Positions 8,839 through 18,075 of a stretch of DNA of 64,000 nt are shown one piece after another. The first letter of the stretch is position 1. The number at the start of each line of letters is the position of its first letter. The stretch is taken from positions 620,001-684,000 of the forward strand of contig NZ_HG916855.1 of the NCBI RefSeq assembly GCF_000577275.2, given 5' to 3'. The notes under the pieces are model-generated. The model was not told the DNA's origin. It saw only the letters and a list, made by a program, of their open reading frames with translations, and ran no database searches. The stretch comes from Rhizobium favelukesii. Lineage in GTDB: Bacteria; Pseudomonadota; Alphaproteobacteria; Rhizobiales; Rhizobiaceae. A program made the position numbers and the translations under genes.

Positions 8839-8852
8839 GGCCCTGTTGCAAA
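8839..8852 (+). repeat. 14-bp copy of the IS6-like end, inverted relative to 3306-3319
   Basis: The sequence ggccctgttgcaaa is the exact reverse complement of 3306-3319. No transposase start is visible to its right before the next element at 9036, so the rest of any element here is gone. The stretch 8814-9035 is otherwise featureless. Confidence 0.45.
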
Positions 8853-9035
8853 GGATGACGGCTGGTGCAGAACGGTTCGTAGTTGCTGTTTCAAGCCGTG
8901 TAGACGCCGAACTGCCGTGTTGATGAGACGCATCCCACCACGCTGTGGACGAAATGCGTGAAAGCTTCTTAGGTCCGATTTCTGTCGTTCCTCTTGGCAC
9001 TCGTGGAGCGACTTCAGCTAGACCCTCGCTAGCTA

Positions 9036-10697
9036 GTGTCCGTCCACAAACGGTAAACCGCTGAAATTATTGGAGGAATCGCGATATTGCCGCGGGCAAA
9101 GCCCGGCGGTTTCAGGTACACTTTAGATCAAGCCATTGATTCTAAAGACAAACCCGCAACCGCCGGAGCCGACAATGCGCCAAGAACGCACCGTCCAATC
9201 CAATATATTCGATCTTTTCGCCGAACACGAGATCGGCCGCGAGCTGAAAGCCATGTCGCAATGGCTGGATGAGCATCGTGATCTGCTCGGGCTGGTAGCG
9301 CAGGACCTGCGCCGCCACGGCGTCAAGGAGACCGGCCGCGAGGGCCTGCCGGCGGAGGCCGTGCTGCGTTGCGCCCTGCTCAAACAACACCGTCAGTTGA
9401 GTTATGAGGAGCTGGCCTTTCATCTGGAAGATTCCGCCTCGTTCCGGGCTTTTGCCCGGCTGCCATGGGGGTGCAGCCCGAAGAAGTCGGTCTTGCACAA
9501 GACGATCAGCGCGATCCGGGCCGGGACCTTTGAAGCGATCAATCGCGTGCTGTTGACAAGCGCCCGGCAGGACAAGGTGGAACGCGGCAAGGTCGTGCGC
9601 ATCGACAGCACCGTCACTTCGGCGCTGATGCACGAACCGAGCGACAGCAGTCTTTTGTGGGACTGCGTGCGGGTGATGGTGCGGCTGTTGCAGCAGGCGG
9701 CTTCCTTGGGCAGCGCCATCTTATGGCACGATCACTGCCGCGCGGCGAAGAAGCGATCCCGGGCGATCCAATTTACCCGCGGTCGTCCGAAACGAGTTCA
9801 GCACTATCGCGCGCTGCTCAGGATCACGCGCACCACCTTGAGCTATCTCGAACAGGCGGCGGCGCAGCTGCCCTTGGCGGCGGGCCCGGCGGTCGAACGC
9901 TGGCAGGCCCAAGTCCGCCACTATAAGCCGCTGATCGAACGGATCATCGCCCAGACCGAGCGGCGGGTCCTGGCCGGCGAGGCGGTGCCGGCTGGCGACA
10001 AGCTGGTCAGTTTGTTCGAGCCGCATGCCGACATCATCGTCAAAGGCAGCCGCGACGTCGAGTATGGCCATAAGATCAATTTGACCACCGGCACAAGCGG
10101 GCTGATCCTCGACCTCGTCGTCGAAGCCGGCAACCCGGCCGACAGCGAGCGCTTGCTGCCGATGCTGGAGCGTCACATTGGCATCTGGGGCGAGCCGCCA
10201 CGGCAGGCCGCCGCCGACGGCGGCTATGCCAGCCGCGAAAATCTGAGCGGAGCCAAGGCCTGGGGCGTGCGAGACATGGCCTTCCACAAGAAGTGCGGCC
10301 TCAAGATCGAAGACATGGTCAAAAGCCGTTGGGTCTATCGCAAGCTACGCAACTTCCGCGCCGGCATCGAGGCCGGCATCTCCTGCCTCAAACGCGCCTA
10401 CGGCTTGGGGCGCTGCACCTGGCGTGGGCTCGACCACTTCAAGACTTATGTCTGGTCCTCGGTGGTCGCTTACAATCTCGCCCTCTTCGCCCGCCTCAGA
10501 TCGAACTGACATCCCATGTCGCCAGCCAAAACCGGACCGGCGGAACGCCGGCAGTTCCCAATGCGCGCATTTCCACCAGAAATCCTGGCCGCCGCAATTA
10601 GCACCCATGAGCCACACCGCATGGCTTCAAAGCGGCCACCAAGCGGAACCCAAACGCGCTGCAAGCACAAGAAAACCAGCCGTTTATGGACGGAAAC
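9036..10697 (+). mobile_element. Complete ISNCY-type insertion sequence, 1662 bp
   Basis: The ends are imperfect inverted repeats: gtgtccgtccacaaacgg at 9036-9053 and, reversed, gtttccgtccataaacgg at 10697-10680 (two mismatches in 18). Both ends are flanked by tagcta (9030-9035 and 10698-10703), a likely 6-bp target duplication. One transposase gene fills the element and is intact, so it could still be mobile. Confidence 0.8.
9175..10509 (+). CDS. ISNCY-family transposase
   Basis: The protein has 444 residues from the ATG at 9175 (MRQERTVQSNIFDLFAEHE); the earlier TTG at 9136 has no ribosome site. The N-terminal part has the conserved EIGRELKAMSQWLDEH block. The middle carries IDSTVTSALMHEP, the first catalytic Asp region, and the C-terminal part has ADGGYASRENL and IEAGISCLKRAYGLGRC, as in DDE transposases of this group. 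The frame is intact within the element's inverted repeats. Confidence 0.85.
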   Translation: MRQERTVQSNIFDLFAEHEIGRELKAMSQWLDEHRDLLGLVAQDLRRHGVKETGREGLPAEAVLRCALLKQHRQLSYEELAFHLEDSASFRAFARLPWGCSPKKSVLHKTISAIRAGTFEAINRVLLTSARQDKVERGKVVRIDSTVTSALMHEPSDSSLLWDCVRVMVRLLQQAASLGSAILWHDHCRAAKKRSRAIQFTRGRPKRVQHYRALLRITRTTLSYLEQAAAQLPLAAGPAVERWQAQVRHYKPLIERIIAQTERRVLAGEAVPAGDKLVSLFEPHADIIVKGSRDVEYGHKINLTTGTSGLILDLVVEAGNPADSERLLPMLERHIGIWGEPPRQAAADGGYASRENLSGAKAWGVRDMAFHKKCGLKIEDMVKSRWVYRKLRNFRAGIEAGISCLKRAYGLGRCTWRGLDHFKTYVWSSVVAYNLALFARLRSN

Positions 10698-10703
10698 TAG
10701 CTA

Positions 10704-11329
10704 AAATCGCGCTACGCCCGCAACATCAGAGCGGTTGGTCGGTTTCTACGAAGGACATTTCAATGTCGACGGACCACAGCGATCAACCCTAATACGTTCA
10801 AAAGCCAGCTGAACGAGCTGACGGACGCTTTCCCATGGACGAGCAAAAGCAGCGGCAATGGCGCGCTTTCGTTGAAGGCGTTGCACACGCTCCTGGCGAT
10901 CTGATCATTGTCATCGCGGAAATCGCCACATTCCTGATGCCGCATGCTATTGCAGCCGCGCGGCTGGGCAAATGAGCGGTTTGGTCGCAACCGTTGGTCT
11001 GTGGAACGATGACAAATCGATTAGGCTGACGAAGTACACATCGCACGGGCATGTTCCGAACCCAATCGAGCCGAAAGGAGGTGGCTCTATTGAAACGCAG
11101 ATAGAGGCTTTTGATCGATCATCCCAAATTACAGGGCATGAGCTATCGGCCTCCCACTACCAGGCCTGCGAATTTGTTAAACGTGGCGCCTTGAGGCATT
11201 GAGCTTGAGGCCATCACCATGACCGCCAGCTTGCGGGTTCACACCGCGCTCCCATAGGAGCGTGGTGATGAATATTGACGATAGATCCTACGCTACCCAA
11301 AATGCAGATAGAACGAAAGGATATGCCAA
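10704..11329. other. Gene-poor stretch
   Basis: About 625 bases between the insertion sequence and the toxin-antitoxin pair. Translation in all frames gives only short pieces broken by stops, and nothing was recognised. Confidence 0.5.
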
Positions 11330-11581
11330 ATGGCTTCGGGAAGCATCCATGTGAAGGTCGGCGGCCAGTTGCAGGCCCATATTCAGCAGCAGATTGGTGA
11401 GGATGGCCTCTACGAAAATGCCAGCGAGTATATTCGTGCGCTAATCCGCCGCGACTTGCAGACACGGGATGAGGCATGGGAGTCACTGCAAAAGGAACTG
11501 GCTCCTGCCATGCGCGCAGATGACAGTGAATTTGTCACCGTCACGGCCGAGGATGTAATCCGTCGCAACCAGCGCCGTTGA
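11330..11581 (+). CDS. ParD-family antitoxin (ribbon-helix-helix)
   Basis: The protein has 83 residues, with a purine-rich ribosome site (gaaagga) before the ATG. The N-terminal half (HVKVGGQLQAHIQQQIGEDG, then YENASEYIRALIRRDL) is a short beta strand plus two helices, as in ParD/CopG DNA-binding antitoxins. The acidic C-terminal tail would wrap the toxin. The stop is 1 base before the next start, the normal antitoxin-toxin order. It should repress its own promoter together with the toxin, as known for the family. Confidence 0.8.
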   Translation: MASGSIHVKVGGQLQAHIQQQIGEDGLYENASEYIRALIRRDLQTRDEAWESLQKELAPAMRADDSEFVTVTAEDVIRRNQRR

Positions 11582-11582
11582 T

Positions 11583-11939
11583 ATGGTTGCGTATCGGTTT
11601 TACCCGCGCGCGGACGCGGCGCAGGACAAAATTTGGCGGGATACCGTTGAGAAATGGGGTGAGAAGCAGGCGGTGACTTACATCACCGGCTTGCATACTC
11701 ATTTGCAGCGGTTGTGCGAGGAAAAGGCGATATGGCGGAAGCTACCGCAACGGCATGCGGTTCCCGCTGATGTCAAACGTGAGGCGTATTTCAGCCGCTA
11801 CGAACATCACTACGAGTTCTTCCGAGAAATCGATAACGGCGATCTCAGTGTGATGAGCATTTTGCACGAGCGGATGAATGTGCCGGTGCGCCTTGCTGAG
11901 GACCTGGCGGTACTACTCGGAGAAAGCCGAGCCTTCTAA
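11583..11939 (+). CDS. ParE/RelE-family toxin
   Basis: The protein has 118 residues. YRFYPRADAAQDKIWRDT at the start and SRYEHHYEFFREIDNGDLS near residues 75-95, followed by the LHERMNVP strand, match the ParE/RelE superfamily fold. It follows the ParD-like gene directly. The superfamily includes gyrase poisons (ParE) and ribosome-dependent nucleases (RelE), and which this is cannot be told by reading. The gene looks intact. Confidence 0.8.
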   Translation: MVAYRFYPRADAAQDKIWRDTVEKWGEKQAVTYITGLHTHLQRLCEEKAIWRKLPQRHAVPADVKREAYFSRYEHHYEFFREIDNGDLSVMSILHERMNVPVRLAEDLAVLLGESRAF

Positions 11940-12082
11940 GCCATAGGCGTTGGCGCTTCCTAAAGGAGTGCAAGCCCGGAACACGCAGAGACTTCTCTTA
12001 TGAAGATGCGACGCCCAGTCGCGAGGACACGGGGGACCCATTCAGGCCGCCTTGCTCGGCACGATGGTGTCTTGCGCGCTCT

Positions 12083-12500
12083 TCAGGTCTCGACCTTCTC
12101 CTGGGCCGACTCCCCGTGGGCGGAGATCATTGCGCCGGCATGGCCATTCGCGCCATTGAACGGATCCAGCCCGCCATCCCGCCCCTGCGCCATCAAAGAC
12201 GCAGCTCCCTTGCGGAAGTCAACTGGCTGGCACGACACCACCATACCGGAGGCGATCAAGCCTTGCGAACCGCTCGAAGGATCCTCGCCAGATGATCGGG
12301 ATCAATATCGCTGCCGGCGCCCACGACGACATCGCCCACCACGATTTCCACCACCGAACTGTCCACCGCTTCGAAGCGCGTGGACTTCTCTGGTTTGCTT
12401 GGTCCCTCCTTCAACGGGGCAACCGCTCCCGACGAAAGCGCCTTACGACGCCAGGCATAGAGCTGCGAGGGGTCCGGAACGCTCGCACCCGGCTGCCTCG
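12083..12500 (-). mobile_element. IS66-family remnant (ends of the two accessory genes)
   Basis: On the minus strand, the C-terminal part of the IS66 first accessory protein (PSQLYAWRRKALSSG, and later DPDHLARILRAVRKA) ends at 12256. It is followed at once by the start of the second accessory protein (VSCQPVDFRKGAASLMAQG, DPFNGA), which runs into a stop at 12083. The large transposase gene is missing. Both pieces are truncated, so this is debris. 11940-12082 shows nothing else. Confidence 0.65.
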
Positions 12501-12915
12501 AATACACCCACCTCCTTTGTCGGTTCAAAGGCCTCGCAGGCGAGAAGGTAGCGTGACACTTGGTCGGTGACCGTCAATGGGTAACAGTAGCGGCCGTCAC
12601 CGAGCTTGAACTCGCCCTTGAAGCCGGCGCACCACAAGTCGTTCGGCAAAAGGGCCTGTGATAAGGCCGTTCCCTCTGCCCGATAACGCTGCCGCTGGCG
12701 GGCATGAGCGACCAGCCCGTGCCGGTCGAGAATGGCATGCACCGTGCTTTTGGCCGGGACGCGCACATCGCCAGCAAGCCTCCTGAGCAAAAGTTCGCGG
12801 ATCTACCGCGCGCCCGCGGCTTGTCCTTCTTGCAGGAGACGATCATCGCCTCGACCGGCTCGGGCGTAGCGCACCGGCCGGCGACTTCATGCCCGATAGC
12901 GAGGCAATGTAGGGA
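12500..12915 (-). mobile_element. IS481-family transposase fragment
   Basis: The minus strand reads RRLAGDVRVPAKSTVHAIL, then LPNDLWCAGFKGEFKLGDGR and CYPLTVTDQVSRYLLACEA, the central part of IS481 transposases around the first catalytic Asp. A frameshift near 12790 breaks the upstream part (CATPEPVEAMIVSCKKDKPR). The 3' end joins IS66 sequence abruptly near 12500. It is a dead fragment. The stretch 12916-13047 holds only the promoter space of the next pair. Confidence 0.7.
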
Positions 12916-13047
12916 ATTCACTCGTTTTCAAACTCAGGAGACATCAGCAACCGACCGTCCGCAATGATGCATAGATGGCAAGCCGTCAACTGCCATCTTG
13001 ATGGCAGAGAGCAATCATTCTATATTGTGCACTAAAGGAGATTTGAT

Positions 13048-13296
13048 ATGGCCGCACCACAACTCTCTGTCCGAAGCTCCAAGGCGCGAGATTTGGCTCA
13101 TAGGCTTGCTCGCCGCGAAAATCGTTCGATTGCCGAGGTGGTCGAACGTGCGCTCGAATCCTATGAGATCCGGGAGGCAGGGCGCGAGCCTGCTTCGAGC
13201 TTCTATTCGCGTCTTGGGGCGCAAACCGGCACAGACATCGATCTGGAAGCTGTAGTCCGTGAAAATCGCCATCGGCATCAGGGCGTCGATCTTTGA
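13048..13296 (+). CDS. vapB: VapB-family antitoxin
   Basis: The protein has 82 residues, with a strong ribosome site (aaaggag) 8 bases before the ATG at 13048. The N terminus (LSVRSSKARDLAHRLARRE, then SIAEVVERALESYE) has the short DNA-binding fold of VapB antitoxins. The C-terminal part is charged. The stop codon overlaps the TTG start of the PIN-domain toxin (TTGA), so the two are coupled. Repression of its own operon is expected from the family. Confidence 0.78.
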   Translation: MAAPQLSVRSSKARDLAHRLARRENRSIAEVVERALESYEIREAGREPASSFYSRLGAQTGTDIDLEAVVRENRHRHQGVDL

Positions 13297-13706
13297 TCTT
13301 TCTCGACACCAACGTTGTTTCTGAGACCTTGAAGAAGGCACCAAATGAGGCAGTGATCGCTTGGCTGGTTCGATTCGATGCGGAATTAGCACTGCCAACA
13401 GTGACGATCGCCGAGATCGCCTTCGGGATCCAGAAGATAAGGCCGGATCAGCGCGCCGATCGGCTGGAACAAGGGTTGCAAGAGTGGCGTCGTCGTTTTG
13501 CTGATCGCATATTCGGATTGACCGAAGAAGCCGCACGCGCTTACGGGGAGATTATGGGCGATGCCGCTCGTAAGGGACGCGGAATGTCGGCACCCGATGG
13601 AATGATTGCCGCGATTGCCCGGGTAAACGGTGGCCGCTTAGCAACCCGCAATCTCACGGATTTCGAGACCACAGGGCTCGATCTCATATCTCCGTGGGAC
13701 TTCTAA
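13293..13706 (+). CDS. vapC: VapC-family PIN-domain ribonuclease toxin
   Basis: The protein has 137 residues from a TTG overlapping the antitoxin stop. MIFLDTNVVSE gives the first PIN-domain Asp; TIAEIAFGIQK carries the conserved Glu; SAPDGMIAAIA and LATRNLTDFE give the later acidic residues. Full length and all expected acidic residues suggest an active RNase. VapC toxins usually cut tRNA or rRNA; the target is not predictable here. Confidence 0.85.
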   Translation: MIFLDTNVVSETLKKAPNEAVIAWLVRFDAELALPTVTIAEIAFGIQKIRPDQRADRLEQGLQEWRRRFADRIFGLTEEAARAYGEIMGDAARKGRGMSAPDGMIAAIARVNGGRLATRNLTDFETTGLDLISPWDF

Positions 13707-13722
13707 TGCCTTTGTGATGCTT

Positions 13723-14080
13723 TTAGCCTTTGGATGAAGCAGAAGAGGGGCTTTCAAAGCGCGGATGCCTTGGTAAGTTGACGCGAAAGCGATCGCGCCG
13801 GCGCTGATAGCGGCGGGTCATTTCCGCGCTCGTGTGGCTGAGTTGCTTCTGCAAGGACCGCTCATCGACCTCGGCGGAGCGGGTAATGCCTGCGCGCAAT
13901 GAGTGGCCTGAAAACTTGAGTGCTCGCTCGACTTCAGCCAGATCACCTCAGATCGCGGCGCGTTTGACCAGTCGCGCCGCTTCCTTGTCGTTCAAACGCT
14001 CCGAACCGACCGATTTTCCCTGTCCCGAGACGCGGCGGAAAAGAGGGCCATGGGCGATCTTGGCGAACTTGATCCAGTGT
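13723..14080 (-). pseudogene. Tyrosine recombinase (phage-integrase type), C-terminal remnant
   Basis: On the minus strand a frame broken by one stop reads HGPLFRRVSGQGKSVGSERL, then FSGHSLRAGITRSAEV and LSHTSAEMTRRYQRRRDRF. The HSLR box and the RRYQRR tyrosine motif are those of site-specific recombinases. The N-terminal half and first catalytic Arg are missing and an internal stop is present. The gap up to 14306 holds no recognisable gene. Confidence 0.65.
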
Positions 14081-14306
14081 CTGATCCTGTTCAACCCCTA
14101 CCATGTGTCCCATACTAAAAATGACTGCATCGTTTCCAATGCGGCCATCTTAACTGATTTGCTGGTGATGGGCCGCCTTGGTCCTTTTTGGGCAGATGCA
14201 CAGGGGCGATGCCTAGAATATCGACAGAGCGCGAGGCAGATCCGCCGTGACGTGTTGATTCTGAGGTCGCGTTAGAATTTGGTACGGCCCTTGCTTTCTC
14301 TCTTGT

Positions 14307-15059
14307 ATGCAAGACTTACATACTGAAAAGACCCGGCAGACAAACATCGAAGAAGCCATCGTTTCAGGCATTCTTTCCGCGCGAATCCATCCGGGCACTC
14401 GGCTCAGCGAAAATCAACTCGCCGGGCTTTTCGGAGTATCTCGTACGCGGGTGCGCGAGGCGATGATGCGCCTCGAAACCCGCGGCATCGTTCATGTGAG
14501 TCCGCGACGAGGATGGTTCGTCGTAGAGCCTTCGGCTGAAGAAGCGATGACGGTCTACGAGGCGCGGCGGGTCATCGAGTCCGGATTGCTGCGGAGCATG
14601 CGGCCGCTGACCGAAGACGGGCGGCAGCTTCTCCTTGCGCATCTGGACGAGGAAAAGGCCGCGATGGCCGCTGGCGACCGTCAGCGCCTAACTTGTCTCA
14701 TGGGCGATTTTCACATCAGGATCGCGGAGTTGTGCGGCAATGCCGTGCTCATCGAAGTGCTGCGCGATCTTACCGCCCGGACCATTCTCATTTCGATGCT
14801 CTACCAATCGGAGTTCCATGCAGCCCAGTCCCATCAGGGGCATTGCCGCATCTTCGAAGCCATGGTCGAAGGCGATCTCGTCAAAGCGGCAGAATTGTCG
14901 ATCGAGCATCTGGACGAAGTGGAGACGGGCCTGGATCTGACGGCGCGCCCCGATCCGCTGTCCGAACTGCGTATTTCCCTGTCCCTCCCACCCAAGAATG
15001 CGCCTTCGACGTCCCGTTTATCCGGCGCGAAACAACCCGTAGCCCCAAAGGAGATATAA
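14307..15059 (+). CDS. GntR-family (FadR/FCD subfamily) transcriptional regulator
   Basis: The protein has 250 residues. The N-terminal winged helix-turn-helix (residues 12-75, GTRLSENQLAGLFGVSRTRV then REAMMRLETRGIV) is followed by an all-helical FCD ligand domain (about 85-215, EARRVIESGLLR, DFHIRIAELCGN). It lies 5 bases before an amino-acid ABC transporter gene set on the same strand, so it probably controls that transporter in response to its substrate; this is inference from position. No operator was identified. Confidence 0.88.
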   Translation: MQDLHTEKTRQTNIEEAIVSGILSARIHPGTRLSENQLAGLFGVSRTRVREAMMRLETRGIVHVSPRRGWFVVEPSAEEAMTVYEARRVIESGLLRSMRPLTEDGRQLLLAHLDEEKAAMAAGDRQRLTCLMGDFHIRIAELCGNAVLIEVLRDLTARTILISMLYQSEFHAAQSHQGHCRIFEAMVEGDLVKAAELSIEHLDEVETGLDLTARPDPLSELRISLSLPPKNAPSTSRLSGAKQPVAPKEI

Positions 15060-15064
15060 AAGAC

Positions 15065-15850
15065 ATGCTCACAAGACGCGTATTTTTTGCAATTGCGACG
15101 CTCGCGGTCACCGCCGGCTTCGGGGTCGCCGCACATGCCGACTCGCTCGCCAACATCACCACCCGCGGCACGATCCGCGTCGCCGTCCCGCAGGACTTTC
15201 CGCCGTTCGGCAGCGTGGGGACGGACATGGCTCCGCAGGGGTACGATATCGACGTGGCAAACCTGATCGCGGGGAAGCTCGGGGTGAAGACAGAGCTCGT
15301 TCCCGTCACCAGCGCAAACCGCATTCCTTATCTCCAGACCAATAAGGTCGATTTGGTAATCTCAAGCCTCGGCAAGAACGCCGAGCGCGAAGCGGTGATC
15401 GATTTCACCGCCGCCTATGCCCCGTTCTTCAACGGCGTCTTCGCCCCCGCAGACGTTTCTGTCACGAAGGCCGAGGAACTTTCCGCAAAGACTATCGGCG
15501 TCACGCGCGGTGCCGTGGAGGATCTGGAACTGACAAAGATTGCCCCTGCCGACGCCGTCATCAAACGCTACGAGGATAACAACGGCACGATTTCCGCGTT
15601 CCTCTCCGGGCAGGTGGATGTGGTTGCAACAGGCAACGTTGTTGCAGCCGCCATCCTCGCCAGAAACCCGCCAAAGCGCCCGGAGCTGAAGTTTCTGATC
15701 AAGAACTCTCCCTGCTACATCGGCCTCAACAAGAACGAGTCGGCGCTGCTTGAGAAGGTCAACGCCATCCTTGCCGCTGCCAAAACAGACGGTGCGCTCA
15801 ACGGCATCTCCCGGAAATGGCTCGGCGCCGATCTTCCGGCCGACCTCTGA
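15065..15850 (+). CDS. Polar amino-acid type ABC transporter, periplasmic binding protein
   Basis: The protein has 261 residues from the ATG at 15065, with aaggag upstream. A Sec signal peptide (residues 1-23, ending AAHA) precedes a type II periplasmic binding fold: TRGTIRVAVPQDFPPFGSV, YDIDVANLIAGKLGVKTEL, VDLVISSLGKNAERE, GVTRGAVEDLEL, and an ending in ISRKWLGADLP. These are the marks of the family 3 amino-acid binding proteins. The substrate is not predictable. It is the first gene of a complete importer. Confidence 0.88.
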   Translation: MLTRRVFFAIATLAVTAGFGVAAHADSLANITTRGTIRVAVPQDFPPFGSVGTDMAPQGYDIDVANLIAGKLGVKTELVPVTSANRIPYLQTNKVDLVISSLGKNAEREAVIDFTAAYAPFFNGVFAPADVSVTKAEELSAKTIGVTRGAVEDLELTKIAPADAVIKRYEDNNGTISAFLSGQVDVVATGNVVAAAILARNPPKRPELKFLIKNSPCYIGLNKNESALLEKVNAILAAAKTDGALNGISRKWLGADLPADL

Positions 15851-15922
15851 TCGTATCCATGGCCGCCATCCCACTGCCTGCGGGATGGCGGAGCCGCTGC
15901 TGAGCGCCAAGAGGGGAACAAC

Positions 15923-16594
15923 TTGAACTATATTTTCGAATTCGGCTGGCTTGCCCAATATTATCCGCAGATCGTTAAGGGCGTTCTGATAACACTCGAA
16001 TTGATCGCCGTCGGCGCGGCACTCGGCATTTCGCTCGGTATTTTCTGCGCGTGGGTGCGGGCGCTCGGTCCCGCCTGGCTGAAGCCGATCGTGGCAACTT
16101 ATGTTGAACTGATCCGCAACACGCCGTTCCTGATCCAGCTTTTCTTCATTTTCTTCGGCCTGCCCTCTCTCGGCCTGCGGCTTGACGAACTGACCGCGGC
16201 AAACATCGCGATGGTCGTCAATCTCGGAGCCTATAGCTGCGAGATTATCCGCGCCGGCATGCAGGCAACCCCAAAGGGCCAGTTCGAAGCGGGCGCCAGC
16301 CTTGCCATGACCCGCTTCGAGACCTTCCGGCACGTCGTGCTCGTGCCCTCGCTGCAGCGCATTTGGCCGGCCCTGTCGTCGCAGGTGGTGATCGTGATGC
16401 TCGGTTCGTCGGTGGTATCGCAGATCGCTGCTGAAGACCTGACCTTTGCCGCGAACTTCATCCAATCGCGGACCTTCCGCGCCTTTGAAACCTATATTGT
16501 CTCGACCGTCATATATCTCTGCCTCGCGATCCTGCTTCGCCAGGTACTCGCCGTCCTCGGCGGTCTCATCTTTCCAAGGAGGGCAGCGCGATGA
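15923..16594 (+). CDS. Amino-acid ABC transporter permease (first)
   Basis: The protein has 223 residues from a TTG at 15923 with gagggg upstream. It has about five membrane helices of the HisM/GlnP type, the family signature YVELIRNTPFLIQLFF near residue 55, and the cytoplasmic EAA-like loop ASLAMTRFETFRHVVLVPSL. It overlaps the next permease by an ATGA, so the two are coupled. Confidence 0.88.
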   Translation: MNYIFEFGWLAQYYPQIVKGVLITLELIAVGAALGISLGIFCAWVRALGPAWLKPIVATYVELIRNTPFLIQLFFIFFGLPSLGLRLDELTAANIAMVVNLGAYSCEIIRAGMQATPKGQFEAGASLAMTRFETFRHVVLVPSLQRIWPALSSQVVIVMLGSSVVSQIAAEDLTFAANFIQSRTFRAFETYIVSTVIYLCLAILLRQVLAVLGGLIFPRRAAR

Positions 16595-17250
16595 TCGAGT
16601 TTTCCACATGGGATATCCTGCGCAATCTGCTGCTCGCGACGCGCTGGACCATCCTGCTCTCACTTGTCTCCTTTGCCGGCGGAGGAGCGGTCGGCCTGCT
16701 TCTTCTCTTCCTGCGCATCAGCATGCGCAAGGCGGCCAGGGTTTTTGCTAAATATTACATCGAGCTGTTCCAGGGAACGCCACTCCTGATGCAGCTTTTC
16801 ATCGCTTTCTTCGGCCTTGGACTGATTGGCATCGACGTGCCGGCCTGGCTGGCGGCCGGAGTTGCGCTTATCCTGTGGACAGCTTCGTTCCTCGCCGAAA
16901 TCTGGCGCGGTTGCGTCGAATCCATCAACCGGGGGCAGTGGGAGGCATCCGCCAGCCTCGGCATGGGGCGGCTGCAGCAAATGCGCTACGTCATTCTTCC
17001 GCAGGCTCTGAAGATCGCGGTGCCGCCGACGGTCGGTTTCTCGGTACAGGTCGTCAAGGGCACGGCACTCACCTCGATCATCGGTTTCGTTGAACTCTCC
17101 AAGGCCGGAACCGTCGTCACCAACGCCACCTTCCAGCCATTCACTGTCTACGGGCTCGTCGCCCTTATCTATTTCGCGCTCTGCTGGCCCCTGTCCAAAA
17201 GCAGCCAAGTGCTTGAAAGGAAGCTCAATGTCGCTCATCGAAATCACTGA
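16591..17250 (+). CDS. Amino-acid ABC transporter permease (second)
   Basis: The protein has 219 residues and the same fold as the preceding gene, with YYIELFQGTPLLMQLFIAFF and the EAA loop ASLGMGRLQQMRYVILPQAL. It probably forms a heterodimer with the first permease. Its 3' end overlaps the ATPase gene by 23 bases, which keeps the genes in one transcript. Confidence 0.88.
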   Translation: MIEFSTWDILRNLLLATRWTILLSLVSFAGGGAVGLLLLFLRISMRKAARVFAKYYIELFQGTPLLMQLFIAFFGLGLIGIDVPAWLAAGVALILWTASFLAEIWRGCVESINRGQWEASASLGMGRLQQMRYVILPQALKIAVPPTVGFSVQVVKGTALTSIIGFVELSKAGTVVTNATFQPFTVYGLVALIYFALCWPLSKSSQVLERKLNVAHRNH

Positions 17251-17953
17251 GGTTCGCAAAAACTTCGGCACCAACGAGGTTCTGAAAGGTATCAATCTCG
17301 ATGTCGAGCCGGGCGAGGTCATCGCCATCATCGGTAAGAGCGGCTCGGGCAAGTCGACGTTGCTTCGCTGTATCAACGGGCTCGAAACGATCACGCAGGG
17401 CTCGATATCGGTCGCCGGTGCGCAACTGCTCGACGACGAAACGCACCTGAAGGCGTTGCGGCTGAAGGTCGGGATGATCTTCCAGCAGTTCAACCTCTTT
17501 CCGCATCTGACGGTCGGCGGCAACGTCATTCTCTCCCAGGCCGTCGTGAAAAAGACACCGAAGGCGGAGGCCGAGTCGATGGCCCGTAGGATGCTCGATC
17601 GCGTCGGGCTGGGGCACAAGTTCGACGCCTATCCGGACGAGCTTTCGGGCGGCCAGCAGCAGCGGGTGGCGATCGCTCGGGCGCTCGCTATGCAGCCGAT
17701 CGCGCTCCTCTGCGACGAGATCACCTCGGCGCTCGATCCGGAACTGGTGTCCGAGGTGCTGGCGGTCGTCCGCGAGCTTGCCGCGGACGGCATGACGCTG
17801 TTGATGGTGACGCATGAGATGAAGTTCGCCCGCGACGTCTGCTCAAGGGTCGTCTTCATGCACCAGGGCCGCGTTCACGAGATCGGACCGCCGCAGGAGG
17901 TGTTCGCCAATCCGAAGACACCGGAGCTCCAGCAGTTTCTCGGCGTTCACTAA
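17228..17953 (+). CDS. Amino-acid ABC transporter ATP-binding protein
   Basis: The protein has 241 residues from the ATG at 17228. Walker A is GKSGSGKSTL (about residues 36-45), the Q-loop lies in MIFQQFNLFPHLTV, the signature is LSGGQQQRVAIARAL, Walker B is ALLCDEITSALDPEL, and the H-loop is MVTHEMKFA. It is full length and typical of the GlnQ/HisP group. It ends the importer operon. Confidence 0.92.
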   Translation: MSLIEITEVRKNFGTNEVLKGINLDVEPGEVIAIIGKSGSGKSTLLRCINGLETITQGSISVAGAQLLDDETHLKALRLKVGMIFQQFNLFPHLTVGGNVILSQAVVKKTPKAEAESMARRMLDRVGLGHKFDAYPDELSGGQQQRVAIARALAMQPIALLCDEITSALDPELVSEVLAVVRELAADGMTLLMVTHEMKFARDVCSRVVFMHQGRVHEIGPPQEVFANPKTPELQQFLGVH

Positions 17954-17968
17954 GCAGCAGGCGCCATG

Positions 17969-18075
17969 TCAAAACGTGATCTTGGCGCTCATTCCGTCTG
18001 CGGTCTCTTCAAGCGCAAAGCAGGCGCGGTGCAGAGCCGCAATTCGCGCAACGATCTTCAGACCCATGGCCGAGG
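17969..18075 (-). pseudogene. Histidine-kinase C-terminal tail fragment
   Basis: The minus strand gives SAMGLKIVARIAALHRACFA and then ends SAKITF. This matches the last ATP-binding box and terminal strand of sensor kinases. Only about 35 residues remain, so it is a scrap. The rest of 18076-18401 shows no gene. Confidence 0.45.

Noticed and set aside
14693..15064. An N-terminal extension of the ABC binding protein from 14693
   Set aside because: It overlaps the GntR gene in another frame; the signal peptide and ribosome site fix the start at 15065.
15362..16663. Long minus-strand frame of 433 residues
   Set aside because: It is fully antisense to the ABC transporter binding-protein and permease genes and has no recognised motif.
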